Part shown: one piece after another, positions 26,362 to 35,447 of the stretch
Numbering within the stretch: position 1 is the first letter of the stretch
How the letters are laid out: each line of letters opens with the position of its first letter
Assembly (NCBI GenBank): GCA_937927415.1
Contig: CALBDS010000056.1
Coordinates: forward strand, 61,090-125,089
Length of the DNA stretch: 64,000 nucleotides
DNA from: an uncultured Rhodospirillaceae bacterium
GTDB lineage: Bacteria > Pseudomonadota > Alphaproteobacteria > Azospirillales > Azospirillaceae
Direction: 5' to 3'
Notes under the pieces: generated by a model
Seen by the model: only the letters and a program-made list of their open reading frames with translations
The model's database searches: none
What the model was told of the DNA's origin: nothing
Translations under genes and position numbers: made by a program

Positions 26362-27561
26362 TTATATTATATCATATTTGACATTAACAAGATAAACTAT
26401 CTGCTCTACTGGAGTTTTTCTTTCTTTTTGCAGAAAGCATTGATTATTCTCGCAAAACAACACAAAAGCGCGAGAACTATTATTCTTGGAACTGTTATAG
26501 ATAATACCATCGATAGCGCTACCGCCAACATCTCGAAATATCCGCCTGAAATACTCGGTAATGATCTGGGTCGGGACATATTCGATATGCTCGCGGCCGT
26601 CTCGCATGATCGGCTGCACAATGTCGCTCGCGAAGGCGTGGAGGAAGCGGAGCGGATGGATGCGCCGGTGTCCATCCTGCTCGAACACACTCGGAATGTC
26701 CGGTAGATCAGCAAGGTCAAGCACGCGTAGATCGCGCGTCGGACGGAAGGTGCCAATCGACATGATCTGGCCAGCATGGAACTTGGGATCCAAGGTTTCA
26801 GCGCGCGCGGTATCCAAATCGAAGGCGCCGTAAAACATTGCAATGCCAGCGGGGCTCATGCGGTTGGACTGGTTGGCGAACTCGGCTGGCGGCGTGCCGA
26901 TCTCGGCACCGGTCGTGTAGCGCTTGTCCCCGATGCGGATGCGGATCAGATTGGTGCCAGCGGTGATCGTCGTGATCAGATTGAGATCTGCAAGCTCATC
27001 AATGACTGTCTTGCCAATCGCTGAGAGCATCTTCGAAGGTGGTATCTCCACCATACAGTCGTTGCCGTCAGGTGCGAGGAACACGTAGCGGGTTTGATGC
27101 TTCACAACCTGCTTGAACCGATCCCATCCCCAAGAGAGGCGCTGGCTCTTCCCACCGACATAATATTCACGTTCTACCCAGGCATTGTTGCCAACAGCAT
27201 TAATGATCGCGTCAATAACGTCGCTGCTCTTACTGATGTCATAATCGGCCAGCACGTCCCAGGTGTCGCTGATCGAGGCCTGATAACCTCCCTCGGTGGA
27301 GACGTACGAGATTCCCTCATCATCAGGGTGGTTCCAGTCAAACCGCACGCCGGTCAGGACGATGCCGATGAAACCGTCAAAGCTCGCCGCGATCGGCTTT
27401 TCCGCTTCCTCGCCGCAGAAGGTGCAGTTACGGCTCTCGGCATTGGCGGCGATCCACTGCTTGAGTGCCGGATCGGTGACGCAGTCGGCGCAGATATCGC
27501 CAGCGGCCTCATCATAACCGCGCTCGTATTGTTCGAGCTGCCATGCTTTGGCCCTGCCCAC
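26362..27561 (-). CDS. HEPN/RES N-terminal domain plus RES-domain toxin
   Basis: 399 aa from the GTG at 27561 (MGRAKAWQLEQYERGYD); a TTG two codons upstream is an alternative. The N-terminus has a CADC...CTFCG zinc-ribbon-like pair, as in HEPN/RES-NTD proteins. The C-terminal half is a RES domain with the R (LIRIRIG), E (DTARAETL) and S (YNSSKN) of the NAD-binding fold; RES toxins degrade NAD+. Base composition is lower in GC than the backbone. It sits 147 bp downstream of the five-gene NurA-HerA operon in the same direction, with no obvious antitoxin gene. Toxin activity is inferred from the family. Confidence 0.82.
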   Translation of the reverse strand: MGRAKAWQLEQYERGYDEAAGDICADCVTDPALKQWIAANAESRNCTFCGEEAEKPIAASFDGFIGIVLTGVRFDWNHPDDEGISYVSTEGGYQASISDTWDVLADYDISKSSDVIDAIINAVGNNAWVEREYYVGGKSQRLSWGWDRFKQVVKHQTRYVFLAPDGNDCMVEIPPSKMLSAIGKTVIDELADLNLITTITAGTNLIRIRIGDKRYTTGAEIGTPPAEFANQSNRMSPAGIAMFYGAFDLDTARAETLDPKFHAGQIMSIGTFRPTRDLRVLDLADLPDIPSVFEQDGHRRIHPLRFLHAFASDIVQPIMRDGREHIEYVPTQIITEYFRRIFRDVGGSAIDGIIYNSSKNNSSRAFVLFCENNQCFLQKERKTPVEQIVYLVNVKYDII

Positions 27562-27708
27562 GCGCAATACCCTTCAAGTTGGCGCCGCCTCAGCGAGAGA
27601 GGTTATCTATTAGCTCAACTTTCCTCCTTTTCGTCAAACGAAGACTTTGCGGAGTATATGGACGACCTCAGTGTGGTTACGCCGGGGGTTAGGCTATGGG
27701 ACGCCGGG

Positions 27709-29217
27709 CTATAGGATCTTGAGCATCATCCTGTCGATGAGGGCCTTGGCCGCGACCCGGTTTGCCGAGCATTCATAGACGAGTTCAAACAGGTGCTCGT
27801 ACATGCTACGCTTCTCCTCGGGAAGCCGTGCCATTGGGCTCTCGGTTGGGCTTCGGTTCGCGAGCGTGTCCAACTTCCCGCGAAGTTCCTCGATCTTCGG
27901 CCGGAGCCTTTCCTCCGCGTCTGCGGCCAAGTCCTCCATAGCCGCGATCTTGGTCATGGGGACGATGGAGCGCTCCACTTCCGCCACCATGGCGTTGCGC
28001 GCCGCCTCGCCCAGCGTCCCCTGGGCAAGGATAGCCAGTTTCTCCCGGGCCACGGTCTCGTGGAGCTCGAACTCGCGGAGCCACTTCCGCTTGACCGACG
28101 ACGTGCGGCACCGTTTAGCGATGTCGCGTCCGATGGGTGACAGATGGTTCCGCAGGTTGCGGAGGTGGACCGACTCCTCGTAGTTGTCGCGGCGCCCGTT
28201 GGGCAGAATCCGCGGATCGAGGACGTGGACCTCGCCCACCGTCCAGCTGTTGAAGCGCGGCTCCGGGAACAGGTCCTCGGCAAGGTTGTGGCCGCCGACC
28301 TGGATGTCGCCGGACCTAAACCTCAACCCCTTCACCAGCGCTGCGCTCGGGATGGCCCCCCGGTAGCTGTGGTGGAGCAGCCAGCCTACGGCGGCCATGC
28401 CACCGTCCTGTCCTGGCAGCTCCTTGAACTCGACGTCGGTGAAGGCATCGGGCTTCCCGTCGTCGGCCTCGAAGGTGTCCCGATAGGGACGGACGAGCGG
28501 CTCACTTCCGTTGATCCGGATCTCGATGGCCCCGAGGGCGGTGTGCCGCCGCAAGAACGCGTCTATATCGGCCCCGAGCGTGAACTCGGGCGAGAACGGT
28601 ACCGGGGACACCTGCGACAGGTACTCCGACACGGTGCCGGCATCCAGAATGGTGTCGTTCCGGTGCCGGATGATGCCGCCCATTTCGATCTCGAAGAAGC
28701 GGTCAGGATACCGCACAGGGGCTGCGGCCTCACCCAGGTCCACGATGTCGGCGATGAACTGCGGCAGTCCGGCGGCGTACTCGGCCGACCGGAGCAGCAA
28801 CTTGAGCCTGGCGCAATCCCACCGGATCTCCTGCACCGGCTCGCTTGCGGCGGCCCGCGAGCGGAACGTCAGCTCCCGGCAGTAGGCAAGCCCGGCTAGG
28901 CGGCCCACGCCCCGGAAGCCGCGCGCGCCGGTGCCGCGCTTAGGGCTGGCGCCGATGGCCGTCATGCGGGCCGCGAACGCATCCGCAGGAATGCCGGTCC
29001 CCGTGTCCCTGATCCTGACGGTACGGAGGCCCGGGTCGATGGTGACCGCAACCTGGGGTTCAGCCGGGTCGGGCGGCAGTCCCGCCTCCACAGAGGCCGC
29101 GAGGGCGTCGGCGGCGTTCTGGACGTATTCCCGGTAGACGGTGAGTGGGTCCACGTACATCCCGGAGCTGAGGAGCTCCAGGATGTCCTTGCCGATGACG
29201 ACGTCGGCGCCGTTCAT
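27709..29217 (-). CDS. GHKL (Hsp90/MORC-like) ATPase, paralogue 2
   Basis: 502 aa. N-terminal GHKL ATPase: N box REYVQNAADALA, G1 box VRIRDTGTGIP, and GFRGVGRLAGLAY. The middle part resembles an S5-type transducer region (RLRS, GGHNLAEDLFPEPRFNSWTVGEVHVLD) and the C-terminal 120 residues form a coiled coil. The N-terminus MNGADVVIGKDILELLSSGM closely resembles that of the other GHKL protein at 30846-32396, so they are paralogues. The ATG overlaps the radical SAM stop by 4 bp. Last gene of the operon. Confidence 0.88.
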   Translation of the reverse strand: MNGADVVIGKDILELLSSGMYVDPLTVYREYVQNAADALAASVEAGLPPDPAEPQVAVTIDPGLRTVRIRDTGTGIPADAFAARMTAIGASPKRGTGARGFRGVGRLAGLAYCRELTFRSRAAASEPVQEIRWDCARLKLLLRSAEYAAGLPQFIADIVDLGEAAAPVRYPDRFFEIEMGGIIRHRNDTILDAGTVSEYLSQVSPVPFSPEFTLGADIDAFLRRHTALGAIEIRINGSEPLVRPYRDTFEADDGKPDAFTDVEFKELPGQDGGMAAVGWLLHHSYRGAIPSAALVKGLRFRSGDIQVGGHNLAEDLFPEPRFNSWTVGEVHVLDPRILPNGRRDNYEESVHLRNLRNHLSPIGRDIAKRCRTSSVKRKWLREFELHETVAREKLAILAQGTLGEAARNAMVAEVERSIVPMTKIAAMEDLAADAEERLRPKIEELRGKLDTLANRSPTESPMARLPEEKRSMYEHLFELVYECSANRVAAKALIDRMMLKIL

Positions 29218-30812
29218 GCTGCGGCTATCTCCAGGTCGTCGTCGAGTCCGGCGTCCTCGACCATCTCCTCCGCCGGCACGGGCAGCACGATTTTGGCCTG
29301 CCTGAGCTCCCTCGACTTGTGGTTGCATTCCTCCTTGCTCATTGGCACGTAGTAGGGAAGGATCCGGCGCAGGGCTGGGTTCGCGGTCATGGCGCCCAGT
29401 CCGGCAATGCCGCTCGGCGGGCAGGAGGAGAGCAGGCTCAGCAGCTCGACCCGATCCTCCGGCGTCAGGCGGCGCGCCTCGGCCGCGAACTCGTCCCGCA
29501 CCACCCGGCCGCCACTCGACTCGAACCAGTCCCTGAAGAAGATATAGTCGTGCGGCATGAACAGGATTTCTTCGAACTCCGCGGCCGTGGACCCGAAGGC
29601 CCTGGCGAAGAACTCCGGGTTGCCGCTCACGATGCCGTGGGTGGCCTGCAGAATGATCTGCACCGAGCGGAGCTGGTAGCGCGTCCACCTCTCGCCCACG
29701 TGGTTGCGGTCGGTCCGATCGACTGGCTGGTACCGCATCGGGAACGACCAGATGCGTATGCCGAGCTCCTCGTTGAGCCGCACGTTCAGATGCATGCGCG
29801 CGAACAGGTCGGCCGGGTTATCGTGGAAGTTGAAGAGCATGTAGTTGGAGAGGTCCTTCATGCCGAACTCGTGCGCGATACGGACCGATTTCTCGTACGG
29901 CTTCCGCAGGCCCATGTGGTCGAAGGCGATCCGCAGCGGGGACAGGCAGATGGTCGACAGTTCCTTGAGGTACATCGGGTCCCCGGCCAGGATGCGGGCG
30001 TCGACCCCCTGATTGAAGTCCACCCGCCGAAGCGACCCGACGCGTTCATGGTCGCGCTTGAGCTTCTCGCCTGGGGTGAAGCCCAGGTCGCGGATCTCCG
30101 CAATGATGTCCCGGAAGCGGGCCGACGCGGTGATGTTGTTATCCATCAGGACCAAGTCGCGCTTCGGCCCGTAGATTTTGTCCACGGCGGACACCAGCGA
30201 CGTGAGGGACGTGGCGTCTCGTTGCGGCCCTTCAAGGACCGGGACACCGCAGAAGTGGCATTTCCGAATACAGCCTCGGCTCGCATAGCCGAAGTATGCG
30301 TCCCGGACAGGATAGCGGTATTTCACCTGCTCCAGGATGCCATAGTCAGGCACGAGGTCCTCGATCGGCGTGCCGGCCCGGTCGTCGGAGTAAAGCTCCT
30401 CCGCGAAGTCGTCCAACTGTAGCGAGATGGCTGGGGCCTTGTCGAGTAGACCCTTGATGAAGCGGATCCCGTGCCAGCGCCGCTCCGATTTAAAGCGGTC
30501 GTGCGCCAGGGAGGCCGCGATGCCGCCGACGAATACCTTTTCCCGCTGGCCATTGGCCGCTTTGACTGCGAAGTCGATGGTGTGGGCGGTCCGGTCGAAC
30601 TCGAACGAGAACAGGGTGGCCACGTAGACGCGGTCCCAGCCCACCGAGAGGACTGATTTATCCTCCCCCTTGATGAAGCGGACGTTGTCGTTCTTGCCGC
30701 GCGGTCCATGGTACTGGGCGATCTTCATCAGCCCGAGCGGGGGATACTTGTTCCGGTAGCCCGGCTCGATGAGAAGAATGTTGCGTCCCGTCACCACCGC
30801 CCCCGTGTCCAC
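29214..30812 (-). CDS. Radical SAM enzyme with N-terminal B12-binding-like region
   Basis: 532 aa from the GTG at 30812. The N-terminal 170 residues begin like a cobalamin-binding-type Rossmann domain (NILLIEPGYRNKYPPLGLMK, VFVGGIAASL); the radical SAM cluster motif is CIRKCHFC, Cys181-x3-Cys185-x2-Cys188, followed by a TIM-barrel core (LVLMDNNITAS). The C-terminal 150 residues are unassigned. The substrate is unknown: it is not the viperin type and no queuosine genes are nearby. It lies between two GHKL ATPase genes, overlapping the second by ATGA, so it belongs to the same system. Confidence 0.88.
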   Translation of the reverse strand: MDTGAVVTGRNILLIEPGYRNKYPPLGLMKIAQYHGPRGKNDNVRFIKGEDKSVLSVGWDRVYVATLFSFEFDRTAHTIDFAVKAANGQREKVFVGGIAASLAHDRFKSERRWHGIRFIKGLLDKAPAISLQLDDFAEELYSDDRAGTPIEDLVPDYGILEQVKYRYPVRDAYFGYASRGCIRKCHFCGVPVLEGPQRDATSLTSLVSAVDKIYGPKRDLVLMDNNITASARFRDIIAEIRDLGFTPGEKLKRDHERVGSLRRVDFNQGVDARILAGDPMYLKELSTICLSPLRIAFDHMGLRKPYEKSVRIAHEFGMKDLSNYMLFNFHDNPADLFARMHLNVRLNEELGIRIWSFPMRYQPVDRTDRNHVGERWTRYQLRSVQIILQATHGIVSGNPEFFARAFGSTAAEFEEILFMPHDYIFFRDWFESSGGRVVRDEFAAEARRLTPEDRVELLSLLSSCPPSGIAGLGAMTANPALRRILPYYVPMSKEECNHKSRELRQAKIVLPVPAEEMVEDAGLDDDLEIAAA

Positions 30813-30845
30813 ACCGCGGATCTGTCGCCAGTGTCCATCGGCCTG

Positions 30846-32396
30846 TCAATCCTTCCTGGCCCGCTTGGCCTTGAGCTTCTTGTTCACTTCCTGCGCAGCC
30901 CTTGTCGCCAAGTCACCGCCACAGACCTTGTGCACAACGTCCATGACCAGCCTCAAAATTTTTCGCTCGTCGCGGTTCAGGGAGCTCTCGTCGATTAGCG
31001 ACCGGGGACCCTCCATTAGCTTCGTGCGGCGGGCGGCGCCTTCCTCCTTCTTGCGGCGCAGGGACTCGGCCTCTTCCGCCGTCCGCTCGGTCGTCATGGC
31101 CTTGTCGATCCGCTCCTCCTGCTCGCGAAGCTTGTCGATGGCTTGGGCGCGGAGGGCGTCAGTGGCAAACCCTTGGGCGGCCTCCCTGTCCACGGCTTCG
31201 AACACCATGTCGGCGTCCCGCTCCACCAGATCGACTCCGCGCCGGCGCTCGTCCACGTTCTGGTAAACGCGCCTCACAAGCAGGCGTGCCCAGTCGATAA
31301 GCGTCCTCTCCGCCTCGCGCCACGCCTCGTTGTCCTCGAAGAAGTCGCGGCGCGAGTTCGGAATAATGTCGGTGTCCAGGATGTGGACTTCCCCTGAATA
31401 GTACCCATTCATCCGGAAGTAGGATTTCTGCACCTTCTCGAAGACGCGTGAGAACGTCCTGTGATCGCCGATTAGGATGTTGTTCGACCGGAGCCGGATG
31501 CCGCGCACGTCTTCGGACGTGATCACACCCTTGAGGTCGCGCGCCGTGGACAGCCAAGCGATCCACCGTGGGGGATCGGACGGGTCGAGGCAGGTTTCGA
31601 TGCCCACGATGTCGACCCGGTTGCCGATCTTGTTTCCGGCCTCATGGTAGGTCTTGTATGGCTTCTTGACAGCCTCTTCCCGGCCGTTGGCGAGCAGGGT
31701 GAGGTTGATGGTTCGTCGCGCGCCGTGCTCATCCAGGAAAGGATTGATCCTCGACCGGCCATAGACGAACGACTGCATGTTGAACTCTACGGGAGACACT
31801 TGGCGAAGGTAGGCGCGGACCTCCTCGACGTCTAGGAAGAGGCATGCCTTGGGGTTTACGCCAACCAGCTTGACCTCGAAGAACGGCATGCCAGGCTTGC
31901 GATCGACAAGGCGGTGTGTGGTCATCCGGCCGAGCAGTGCGGCCGCAGTCTCGTTTTCGGCTGTCCGCGACGTGGCCGAGATGCTCCTCCGGATGCCCGC
32001 GGCATCGAACACCAGCTCCGTGGCCTGCGCCTCGTCCCTGTAAGCGGTAGAGAAAACCAGCTTCTCGCAGTAGGCCAAGCCGGCCAAGCGTCCGATGCCG
32101 CGGAACCCGGCGTCGTCGCCCACCCTCTTCTTCGAGGCCCCGATACTCAGCAGTGTCGTCCTTGCCTCGGCGGCGGGGATGCCGAGGCCGTTGTCCCGAA
32201 TAGCCACCTCCTGTCTTTCGGTATCGATGCTGACCACCACCTCCCCGAAGTTGGGCTTCAGGATCTCGACGCGTTCGGCCCGTCGGATGGCGTCGTAGGA
32301 GTTCTGCACGTACTCTCGAAGCGCGTCGAGCCCGTCCGGGTACATGCCAGTCGTGAGGACGTCCAAGATGCGGGAGCCGATAACGATGTCGTCCAT
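30846..32396 (-). CDS. GHKL (Hsp90/MORC-like) ATPase, paralogue 1
   Basis: 516 aa. GHKL motifs: LREYVQNSYDAIRRAE (N box), VAIRDNGLGIP (DxGxG), GFRGIGRLAGLAY. A transducer-like middle region contains IRLRSNNILIGDHRTFSRVF and YSGEVHILD; the C-terminus is a highly charged coiled coil (about 385-480; EQEERIDKAMTTERTAEEAE). Start at 32396 is 7 bp after the HerA stop with a GAGG site. Paralogous with the gene at 27709; such ATPases dimerise through the N-terminal domain, so a heterodimer is plausible. Confidence 0.88.
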   Translation of the reverse strand: MDDIVIGSRILDVLTTGMYPDGLDALREYVQNSYDAIRRAERVEILKPNFGEVVVSIDTERQEVAIRDNGLGIPAAEARTTLLSIGASKKRVGDDAGFRGIGRLAGLAYCEKLVFSTAYRDEAQATELVFDAAGIRRSISATSRTAENETAAALLGRMTTHRLVDRKPGMPFFEVKLVGVNPKACLFLDVEEVRAYLRQVSPVEFNMQSFVYGRSRINPFLDEHGARRTINLTLLANGREEAVKKPYKTYHEAGNKIGNRVDIVGIETCLDPSDPPRWIAWLSTARDLKGVITSEDVRGIRLRSNNILIGDHRTFSRVFEKVQKSYFRMNGYYSGEVHILDTDIIPNSRRDFFEDNEAWREAERTLIDWARLLVRRVYQNVDERRRGVDLVERDADMVFEAVDREAAQGFATDALRAQAIDKLREQEERIDKAMTTERTAEEAESLRRKKEEGAARRTKLMEGPRSLIDESSLNRDERKILRLVMDVVHKVCGGDLATRAAQEVNKKLKAKRARKD

Positions 32397-32403
32397 AGCG
32401 TCC

Positions 32404-34065
32404 TCACTTCCCGCCCTTGGGCTGCGCGTAGGCCGGACGCGGGAAGTTCACCTTCACGGTGGCCGAGGTGAAGACGGGATGCTGGATCATCAGAGTGCCT
32501 TGCGGCAGCCGGGTAAGGGACGCTTGCTGGGTCTGGTTAAGCATCCGGTATTCCGACGCCTTTTTGATCTCCACAGCGGACGTTCGGCCGAACACATTGG
32601 TCGCGCAGTTGCCAATGACACGGTCATGTACGCCGGAACGGAACTGCTCCGCACCGAACAGGACGATGCCGAGCGAGCGACCGCGCTCGGTGATCTCCAG
32701 CAAGGTGTCGGTCAGGGAGCCGCCGCCCTGCTTGGGGGCGTACTTGTTCAACTCGTCGGCAAAGATGACGACGCGGCCAATGTCGTGCTGGTCATCCTGT
32801 TGTTCCTCGGAGCTACCCAGCTTGGCTGCGATGATCTGCTCTAGGATGTCACCAACGACCAGAGTCTGGAGGTAGTCGGGCAGCGGCTCGATGTCGATGA
32901 CGACGACCTTGCCCGGCCCCAAGTGCTTCAGAACCTCGGCGGTCGGGCACTGGCGGCGCTCCTTCGGGCGGCTGCCCGCCACCTCGGTAAAAATGTCGTT
33001 CTTCGTGCGCGTCCTGAGCAGGCGGTAGAACTTCCGCCAGGACTGTACCGTGATGGCCCCGGGTTTCGGGCCGCTCCCCTTGGCTGCGGCCTTCGTCTTC
33101 TCCGACAGCAACTCCCGCAGGGTGTTCCAGTTGCCCACCTCCTTGTCCTCGGCAACCTCGGCCGCACAGTCCTCCATCGTCCGGGTGCCGTCGTCGATAT
33201 CGGTCAGCAGGAGGGACAGCTTCTGCTTCCCGTAGGCAACCGGGTAGATGTAATGGTGGCAGGTGCCTGCCATGAGCTGCCGCTTGTGGACGTCGCGCGG
33301 TACCTTGGAGGCGTTGTACGCTAGGGATTCGCTGTCGGCGTAAGGGTAGAAGTAGGAGACGTTTCCGAAAGGCTTGGGCTCCAGCCCGCACTTGCGCCAG
33401 TTCTCCTGGTCGGCCTCGGACAGGTCCTCGGGCTTGGCCGGCTCATCCAGGGAAAGGAGGTCAAACCCCTTGACGTTGAAGATGACCAGCGAGACATCGT
33501 TCGGGCGGCGCTGCTGTAGGGCGCTGCATAGGAACATGGCGTAGCTGGTCTTGGTCGCTAAGCCAGAGATGCCAGCGATGTTGAGGTGGGCGCCTTCCGG
33601 CCCGATTAGGTAGTTGCCCTCGAAATCGACGACGACCTCCTGGCCGTTCGACATCCGGAACCAGCCCGCTGGCACCGGGTGCCGCAGGCTGAGCAATCCC
33701 AGTGCCCTACGGATGCCGTCGGAGTCGGCCCATTCAACCGGGGCGCCGTTACGGATCGGCATCTCCAGGTCCTGGTCGTTGTACAGGATCTCGGCGTCGG
33801 CCACCGTGGTACCGATCCGCTCATTGCGCGGCTCCGCCGCCACGTCGCCGAAGTCGGACGACACCCAGTCAGAGAGGTATCCAGCGCTATCGGTAAGGTA
33901 CCGGAGTTCGGTGATGATAGCGTAGGTATGGCTTCCCTTGATGTGCCGGATCATGACGACGTCGAAGGGCTTAAGCACCATGTCCTTTTCGACCCAGAAC
34001 TGAACGCTGTTCGTGGTCGAGGGGTTCTTCTCGGTCGCAACGACCCGGCCGATGATCTCGGGCAT
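32404..34065 (-). CDS. HerA-like DNA-translocating ATPase
   Basis: 553 aa. The N-terminal 70 residues look like the HAS-barrel of HerA (MPEIIGRVVAT). The nucleotide-binding core has a P-loop variant HLNIAGISGLATKTSYAMFL (about 160-179), Walker B RVVIFADELNKYAP, and an FtsK/HerA-type sensor region IVLFGAEQFRSGVHDRVIGN followed by NVFGRTSA. HerA forms hexamers that pump DNA and drive NurA nuclease. The ATG overlaps the NurA stop by one base (TAATG), a strong sign of a joint complex. Confidence 0.9.
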   Translation of the reverse strand: MPEIIGRVVATEKNPSTTNSVQFWVEKDMVLKPFDVVMIRHIKGSHTYAIITELRYLTDSAGYLSDWVSSDFGDVAAEPRNERIGTTVADAEILYNDQDLEMPIRNGAPVEWADSDGIRRALGLLSLRHPVPAGWFRMSNGQEVVVDFEGNYLIGPEGAHLNIAGISGLATKTSYAMFLCSALQQRRPNDVSLVIFNVKGFDLLSLDEPAKPEDLSEADQENWRKCGLEPKPFGNVSYFYPYADSESLAYNASKVPRDVHKRQLMAGTCHHYIYPVAYGKQKLSLLLTDIDDGTRTMEDCAAEVAEDKEVGNWNTLRELLSEKTKAAAKGSGPKPGAITVQSWRKFYRLLRTRTKNDIFTEVAGSRPKERRQCPTAEVLKHLGPGKVVVIDIEPLPDYLQTLVVGDILEQIIAAKLGSSEEQQDDQHDIGRVVIFADELNKYAPKQGGGSLTDTLLEITERGRSLGIVLFGAEQFRSGVHDRVIGNCATNVFGRTSAVEIKKASEYRMLNQTQQASLTRLPQGTLMIQHPVFTSATVKVNFPRPAYAQPKGGK

Positions 34066-35192
34066 TAAAGCAGTCCCTTGAAGTAGACGTCTGAGAGAAA
34101 CCCCGATTTGAGGTAGCTTTCCGTCAGGTGGATCGGGTAGAGGTGGTTGGCCCAGCGATTATCGGAGCCATAGGGGGTGACATTGCGCTCGGATAGGATC
34201 AGGGCCGACAGGTGATCGACTCTGTCGCCGTTGAGTCCGTCGTCGGTTTCGCTTCCGTTGGCTAGCACCTCGACCTTGACAACCCCCGCCAGTGGGTTGC
34301 TCATCTTACGCCGTGGCCGGATTCGCAGATACCAAACACCCAAAACCTTGGCGTACGCGTCATCCCCCGCCTTGAACACGGGTGTCCGCTGGCCGAACTC
34401 CAACTCCTGGAGGATCGCCCCAAGGTGTTTTCCGCCCTTCATTCCGGCGACGGGTTGGCTTGGCGTGAACGACTTGCTGATCCCGACCATGTTGCCAAGC
34501 TGGCCGATGGGGAACTTGTTCCGGTCGAGCACTTCCTTCCTGAACTGCAGGCTCCCGTCGATCACGAGCATGGCGTCGTCCCGCAGATCGCGGTTTGCCA
34601 TCATGCTGGCGACGGCGCCCAGCTCAAGATCATGCATCAGGTCCAGAATCCGCTTCGTTCCCTTGTTGATGTAATCCTCGCTGGCATTTCCACCTGACGA
34701 TCCCACCTCGTAGTCGGCAATCTGGAACTGCACCTTCATGCTCGTGGACAAGGCGTCCCGCATGGCTTGCTGGTCCGGTCCGTCGATGGTGTTCGGCAAC
34801 ACCAGGATATTCTCGTACCGGACGTACTGGCGCATGGGTGACAACGAACCGTCTTCGCATCGCTTGAGGACGGCCACCCCGACTTGGCCAGCAAGAACTG
34901 GAAAGTATCGACCGTCCGTAAGGATGATGTCAGAGAATCGGAAGACTCGCCGTGAACCGTCCATGAAGTATGTGAGGATGCTTGGGGTCTTCTCATCGAT
35001 CCCTGTTGTAGACACCGTGCGGATAGTCCTATTTTCAGGACTCTCAAACAGCTTCCCTCGAATGCGCTGATCGCTCTCACTATATTCCGAATACGGGTCT
35101 TCGTCGAGATTGCGCTTTTCGTGGACCAAGCACTTGAAGCCGGACCCATCGAAAACATCCCTCATCACATCGCTGACGGTTTTCAAAGGCAT
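34065..35192 (-). CDS. NurA-like nuclease
   Basis: 375 aa from the ATG at 35192; a GTG seven codons upstream is an alternative. NurA pattern: first metal-binding FMDGSRR (Asp78), second LVIDGSLQF (Asp212), then VGISKS (about 236-241) and the C-terminal YPIHLTESYL. These match the conserved positions of NurA 5'-3' nucleases, which act together with HerA in end resection. First gene of the operon, translationally coupled to HerA. Divergence from archaeal NurA is high; the call rests on motif order and HerA linkage. Confidence 0.8.
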   Translation of the reverse strand: MPLKTVSDVMRDVFDGSGFKCLVHEKRNLDEDPYSEYSESDQRIRGKLFESPENRTIRTVSTTGIDEKTPSILTYFMDGSRRVFRFSDIILTDGRYFPVLAGQVGVAVLKRCEDGSLSPMRQYVRYENILVLPNTIDGPDQQAMRDALSTSMKVQFQIADYEVGSSGGNASEDYINKGTKRILDLMHDLELGAVASMMANRDLRDDAMLVIDGSLQFRKEVLDRNKFPIGQLGNMVGISKSFTPSQPVAGMKGGKHLGAILQELEFGQRTPVFKAGDDAYAKVLGVWYLRIRPRRKMSNPLAGVVKVEVLANGSETDDGLNGDRVDHLSALILSERNVTPYGSDNRWANHLYPIHLTESYLKSGFLSDVYFKGLL

Positions 35193-35428
35193 AGGATATC
35201 GGCCACAAGCCACGGCTGTGCAAATAGAGAAAACTGTACGCGAAATTTAGACGCTATCCCGCCAGAATATCAAGCTTTGCGTGAAGTGGCATGGAAATTT
35301 TCGGATAAGATCTGTTGTGGCCATCGCTTACTGTCGTGAGGGTCGTGGAAAATCCTATCCATCTAACTTTTCCAGCATAACGAGTCGAAAAGCAACCAGC
35401 GCTGGCCCATGGCTACCCATATCCTCTC
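35193..35428 (-). promoter_or_regulatory. Upstream region of the NurA-HerA operon
   Basis: About 235 bp between the NurA start and the insertion sequence, with no gene. AT content is higher than around it (e.g. GGAAATTTTCGGATAAGAT), fitting a promoter. I could not pick a convincing -35/-10 pair. The IS begins at 35432, so regulatory sequence further upstream may have been displaced. Confidence 0.35.
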
Positions 35429-35447
35429 TTAGCTCGACTTTGCTCAA

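Noticed and set aside
29214..30812. Viperin-type antiviral enzyme
   Set aside because: The cluster motif and the N-terminal B12-binding-like region differ from viperin, and no nucleotide kinase partner is adjacent.
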